Origin: Xestospongia muta
Lineage: Eukaryota; Porifera; Demospongiae; Haplosclerida; Petrosiidae
DNA length: 64,000 nt
Direction of reading: 5' to 3'
Assembly: GCA_963693285.1 (NCBI GenBank)
Contig: OY848920.1
Location: 8,654,954 to 8,718,953, forward strand
Within the stretch, counting starts at the first letter, position 1; each line of letters opens with the position of its first letter. A model generated the notes under the pieces. That model did not search any database and was not told the DNA's origin. It was given only the letters and a program-made list of their open reading frames with translations. The position numbers were made by a program, and so were the translations under genes. Positions 59,592 to 64,000 of this stretch are shown one piece after another.

Positions 59592-62571
59592 CTCGAAAGC
59601 CTGCTGCTGACGTTATGAGACCGCTGAGGAAATCTGTAGAGCACGGAGATACTGTGAGCTTCTTTAAAGTTTCAACCTCAAACTTCTTTTCACTGCAAAC
59701 TGAATGATTGAGTGCGAAACTCAGCTATTTACAAACGAGCTTGATATGGCTTTCAAAATTGCGTGGGCGAAACATTACGTAATGGGTCTGTGCTCTGTGA
59801 CGTCTGCTTGTGTATTAATACGTATTGTCTGTCGATTTTATATTATGTAATGCTTGAGTAATAACACGTGCTAAAGTTAATGTAGGAATTAAAATAATCA
59901 ATGTTCTTCCTGATTTTGATTAACAATTGGTTATTTTGGTGATTATTAAAACAATCTATTTTACTACCTTCAAAGAGGTTCTTATTTTTGTTGACAATAA
60001 TAATAAATGGTTTTCCGTAAACGTTTAAAAATGACGTAATACTATATTATCAGTGCTAAGTAATTCATTAACAAGGACTATCAAGAGAATATACTGATGC
60101 TGACGCAACATATCAAACCACAACTATTAACAATTTTAATTCCAATTTCCACAAAGACGGTTTACACGACAGCAAATAATAATCACATTAATTGTAGTAT
60201 AACTCTGTTAGTTTGGAGTGTATCCTTGTACGCATAAAAACACAAAAGACCACCTTCCCACACCCATATGCACCCTCTACCACACGCAACCATAACCAAG
60301 CTTGCAAAATACCTTGAAACCCTATTCTATTTCTCTATCCTTTTATGTCATTTCTTTTGCACAATACTGATATACTCTAGAGAGTTAGCAGTTTACTGAC
60401 TTGCTAAGAAGGATGCAATAAGATGCTTCATTGTTTATTTCCAACTGACAAGACATAATAATTATAATATAGTTAATAATACTAAAGGTATTATTTTGTA
60501 TTGTATGCTAAAGTTGTTATTGTTTACTTTTATTCCTGTGAATTAGACGCCTAAACTGTTTACCACTTGTAATAGAAGTAAGTATTCTATACTTATGGTG
60601 AATGCCAATGCACGCATACTAATCATCTCTTGTAATTCATAAGTGAATATCACATCTATTATGATATGGTCATATATCAGTGAAATTATTGACCACATCC
60701 TCAACCCGACAATACACTAAATTTTTGTTGCAGTACCTACATTTAAAAGAATGAAAAGTTCAATACCTACACTGCCAGACCCACTCATTTCGGTCACATA
60801 CTTTTACAGCTTTTCGTTTTCTTTACCATAGCACACATTAAAAGATACGCATTTATTGATTTTTGTTCAATTCAATATCTTATGATGTAGCTATATTATG
60901 TTAACATGTAACCATTAATCAATAAAAACATCTGTTAACATTTCACACTAACGTCGGCATGATTGATTCATACATAAAATGAGTATACATAAAAAATAGT
61001 GATAATTACATAGATTTGGCAAGCTCAAAGCTGCAAATGGGCACTTTTTGTTTCTATCAGTGTACATCACCATCTCTTAATTGAAGTCTGTGGTTTTGTT
61101 AAATGTATTCATATGTTCCTCCATCATAGCTAACATAGTTTAAATTTCAAGAAAGAGTAACAAACGTGAGTAGTTCAAAGGACAGGATGATTTGAATTAC
61201 ATATCGTATGAGTGTAGTACATTTTCTCATTGAGAATAGTGGATCTTATGAATTTCAAAAGGTATACACGTAGAATCCCTAAATTGATTTTATTGATTAA
61301 ATAAACCTACATACCATGTCATAAACTTTCTTTTGATTCATGTAATCTTTGGTTGTGTGAAGTCATGTGTTGTGCACATGCAAAAATCACATGTTCTGTA
61401 TAAAACTCATATTCATAAACAATTAAGTCATTTTCTTTAAAAACAAACAACAATTGATGAGGTGTACATAGACCTTGAATTAATATCACTCAATATAAGC
61501 AGAGAAAGTACCCTAATGATCAAACAAGTGATGTAATTTGAAGAAATGAAAATAAGTCTGTTATCATGTTCAGAGTAAGCTCCACTCTTTATCAAAACAG
61601 GGTGTTATCAAGGCAGGAAGTATAGATCGTTCATATCTTTACATTGTGTAACATTGTAACATATACATAATTACGTATATGTGTGTATGTGTATCTAATA
61701 TCATATGTATGTGTGTATAATATAGTATCATATGACTATTCTAACTCAATATTAAGTATAATCTAGACATTCCATAAACCTCAATTTCCTATGTGTAGCT
61801 GTGATAATCTATCAGAGAAGTCACCTAAATATCTCATAGTAACTGTCTACTAAGGGACAGTCATAGCAAATTGGTTATGACGTATAATATTTGGTCTATA
61901 TTTATAATTATTTTACGTCACACGTGTATCAGTTATTATATACAGTTCAATTTAGAATGGTAGTTCAACGATTAATAACAACAAGCAATAGATAATATCT
62001 TAAGATACATAAGTAACACATAGCAATGATAATGTTTGGGTTTATAGACTATCAGTAATTAAATTAATGGAACATCATTCACTGCTCTTGTTTTATTACA
62101 TACTGCTGTGTATGCTTAATAAAATTAATGAATTATACATCAAAAAGGTAAAATTAATATGACACAGTGTACAGCTGACACAATGCAATGACGTAAATAG
62201 TCAGACCGTCACGTATGACAATTGGTAATAGTAATCCATACATTTCATGAACTGTGATAAACTCAGACAAGTGCATAAATGATTTGTTGCTATAAAAATC
62301 GTGGAAGCAAAAATTAGAAAAAAAATATTAAAATTTATTTGTCAGTAAAAGCCTTGTTGAACTATTATAATCTCAACTGCATATTTTATGACTTGCAATT
62401 GACAAGGTGTCACTTTAAAACACAAACATGAAGGCATTTAATTAAAAACTATTGCATCAGACAGATAGCTAAATCTTGTTTTTAGATATCAAATAGTTCT
62501 ACAGATATATTGAGATGTGATAATAACATGTTACACATGTATATGTATGATTATATGATTGTCCCTCACTG

Positions 62572-62595
62572 TGGAGAGAGAGAGGGGGGGAGAGG

Positions 62596-62680
<85 letters not shown>
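62572..62680. repeat. (GA)n microsatellite
   Basis: About 100 bases of nearly pure ag repeats with a few g-rich interruptions at the left end. Confidence 0.95.
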
Positions 62681-62682
<2 letters not shown>

Positions 62683-63629
62683 TGCTGAATATATTATTGA
62701 AATCTGAAAATCAAAAAAATTAATTTCCTGTTAGCTAAATTGATCCACCATAATGTCAGCTGCATTACCACATTACCAACATACCTATAACAACACAAAA
62801 TAGTGATATCATTTAATTTGTGGACTGAATGCATTAGGTATATATGCATTATTAGAACGACCTATCAAAATATGTGGAGAGAGATGGACAAAGGTAGGCA
62901 TGTCAATTATTACTACTAGTGTCTGTGGTTTTAGACTGCTATAATAACGAAAGGACATTGTTTATCTCCAATAATGATGACGCAGCAGATGTGTATCAAC
63001 TACCTTCAAATATACCACTCTTTGTATGCATTGTCTGTGTACATACATCCTAGGTTTATTTTTAAGGTCTTTTATTGTTTGTTCATTAGATCCAACGTTG
63101 ATCCTTCTGTCTGTCTTCTGCTACTCATTATAGAAATAACATCATGTTAATTCATGTTTGTCTATTAGTATTAATTAGTAAGCATTAGATTGGAATCAGT
63201 TCAAAGTACAACATACACAGAGATAAGGTAAGTTATCTTAAATCAATTAGGTCAGGATAATTTGAACACATGTGACAAACTTTATTATGAAAGTTGCTGA
63301 CACTCATGTGAACACACACACACACGGACATGACATTCATGACGATATAATACCTGATCTTTCATTATGTCGAACACCTGGAACTAACTGGTACAGATGT
63401 AAAGCAATTCTTGTATGCTGCTTTAAAAGGTATATGCAGCAATACACAAGATCATTTATGACCATATATGTAGATAAAATATAAAAACATCGACATTGTA
63501 TAATCTATTTGCATGTGTTGTGTTTCTTCTAAACTTCAATAACATCCTTTATTAATCTATATTGTTATTGTGTAGTTACAGGTGAAATATATGTACTAAT
63601 TGTATTATAAACACATCGTGTAATATGTA

Positions 63630-63639
63630 TCTCTCTCTC

Positions 63640-63713
<74 letters not shown>

Positions 63714-63718
63714 TCTCT
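63630..63718. repeat. (CT)n microsatellite
   Basis: About 90 bases of ct repeats with three small interruptions. It is complementary to the (GA)n tract some 950 bases to the left. Confidence 0.95.
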
Positions 63719-64000
63719 GATTCTCTCTATCATAACTAGCCAACCACACCTCACATCACCTTGTATACACATAGAATATTTCACTCACCTACAAACACAT
63801 TATGCAAATATATACACAGACACACACATACATATATGTCTGTTTTCTGTTTGTGTCTCTCCCCATCTTTCTCTGTTTATGTCTCTCTTTCTATCACTCT
63901 AATAACTATCCACCCACCTATCCATAGAGCACTATACTTGTTAACACATTTTCTTGTAAACACATAGAACAATTCACCCACCTAGAAGATTGTAACAACA

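Larger units (their letters stand above)
59592..64000. other. Gene-free region upstream of the ankyrin gene
   Basis: No convincing coding exon, splice pattern or RNA gene. The promoter of the ankyrin gene should lie near 59,600-59,850, where base composition is less AT-rich and CG dinucleotides are more frequent than elsewhere, but no TATA box at a clear distance can be named. Microsatellites lie at 62.6 and 63.6 kb. Confidence 0.5.

Noticed and set aside
62510..62707. Open frame rich in alternating Arg-Glu
   Set aside because: It is only the translation of the (GA)n microsatellite.

Overview
The window looks like nuclear DNA of an invertebrate animal, most likely a demosponge such as Amphimedon. 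It is AT-rich, its genes are cut by short GT-AG introns (many of 50-150 bp), and it carries expanded families of death-fold, leucine-rich-repeat and fibrinogen-like secreted proteins. There are no operons, ribosome binding sites or CRISPR arrays. All gene models here are mine, from splice-site and reading-frame logic. No transcript was available.

From 0 to 37.5 kb lies a tandem array of one receptor-like gene family, all on the minus strand. Each full unit reads: death domain; one or two further death-fold (CARD-like) helical domains; an unrecognised domain of about 228 residues (called X here); three coiled-coil exons; one or two acidic linker exons; one long exon of ribonuclease-inhibitor-type LRRs. 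No NACHT or other P-loop NTPase is visible, so the layout resembles an NLR with its NTPase replaced by domain X. The exon phases fit throughout: phase 1 at every junction except X to the first coiled coil, which is phase 0. Models B (857 aa), C (864 aa) and E (1062 aa) are open from end to end. A loses its LRR exon over the left edge. D carries a nonsense codon, a 5-bp deletion and a truncated LRR exon. F is a 5'-truncated, frameshifted remnant. G is an intact LRR exon without a 5' part of its own. Units B+F and D+E are copies of one larger block, 18,725 bp apart over much of their length.

On the plus strand inside the array is one complete secreted fibrinogen-like gene (6.3-7.4 kb) with three decayed fragments, two copies of an ankyrin-like relic, and a putative 837-bp DNA element with 11-bp terminal inverted repeats.

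From 45.2 to 59.6 kb (minus) is a 13-exon gene for an ankyrin-repeat/coiled-coil protein of about 806 aa, with a layout like Diversin/ANKRD6. Its last exons and 3' flank have been duplicated repeatedly: exon 13 starts at 45,852, 43,307 and 40,762 (steps of 2,545 bp), and another copy lies at 23.0-25.1 kb beyond the D/E genes, where a LINE fragment has inserted into the exon 10 copy. Truncated copies of the 3' flank fill 20.7-23 kb and 37.7-45 kb. From 59.6 kb to the right end I see only noncoding DNA with two long mirror-image microsatellites, (GA)n and (CT)n.
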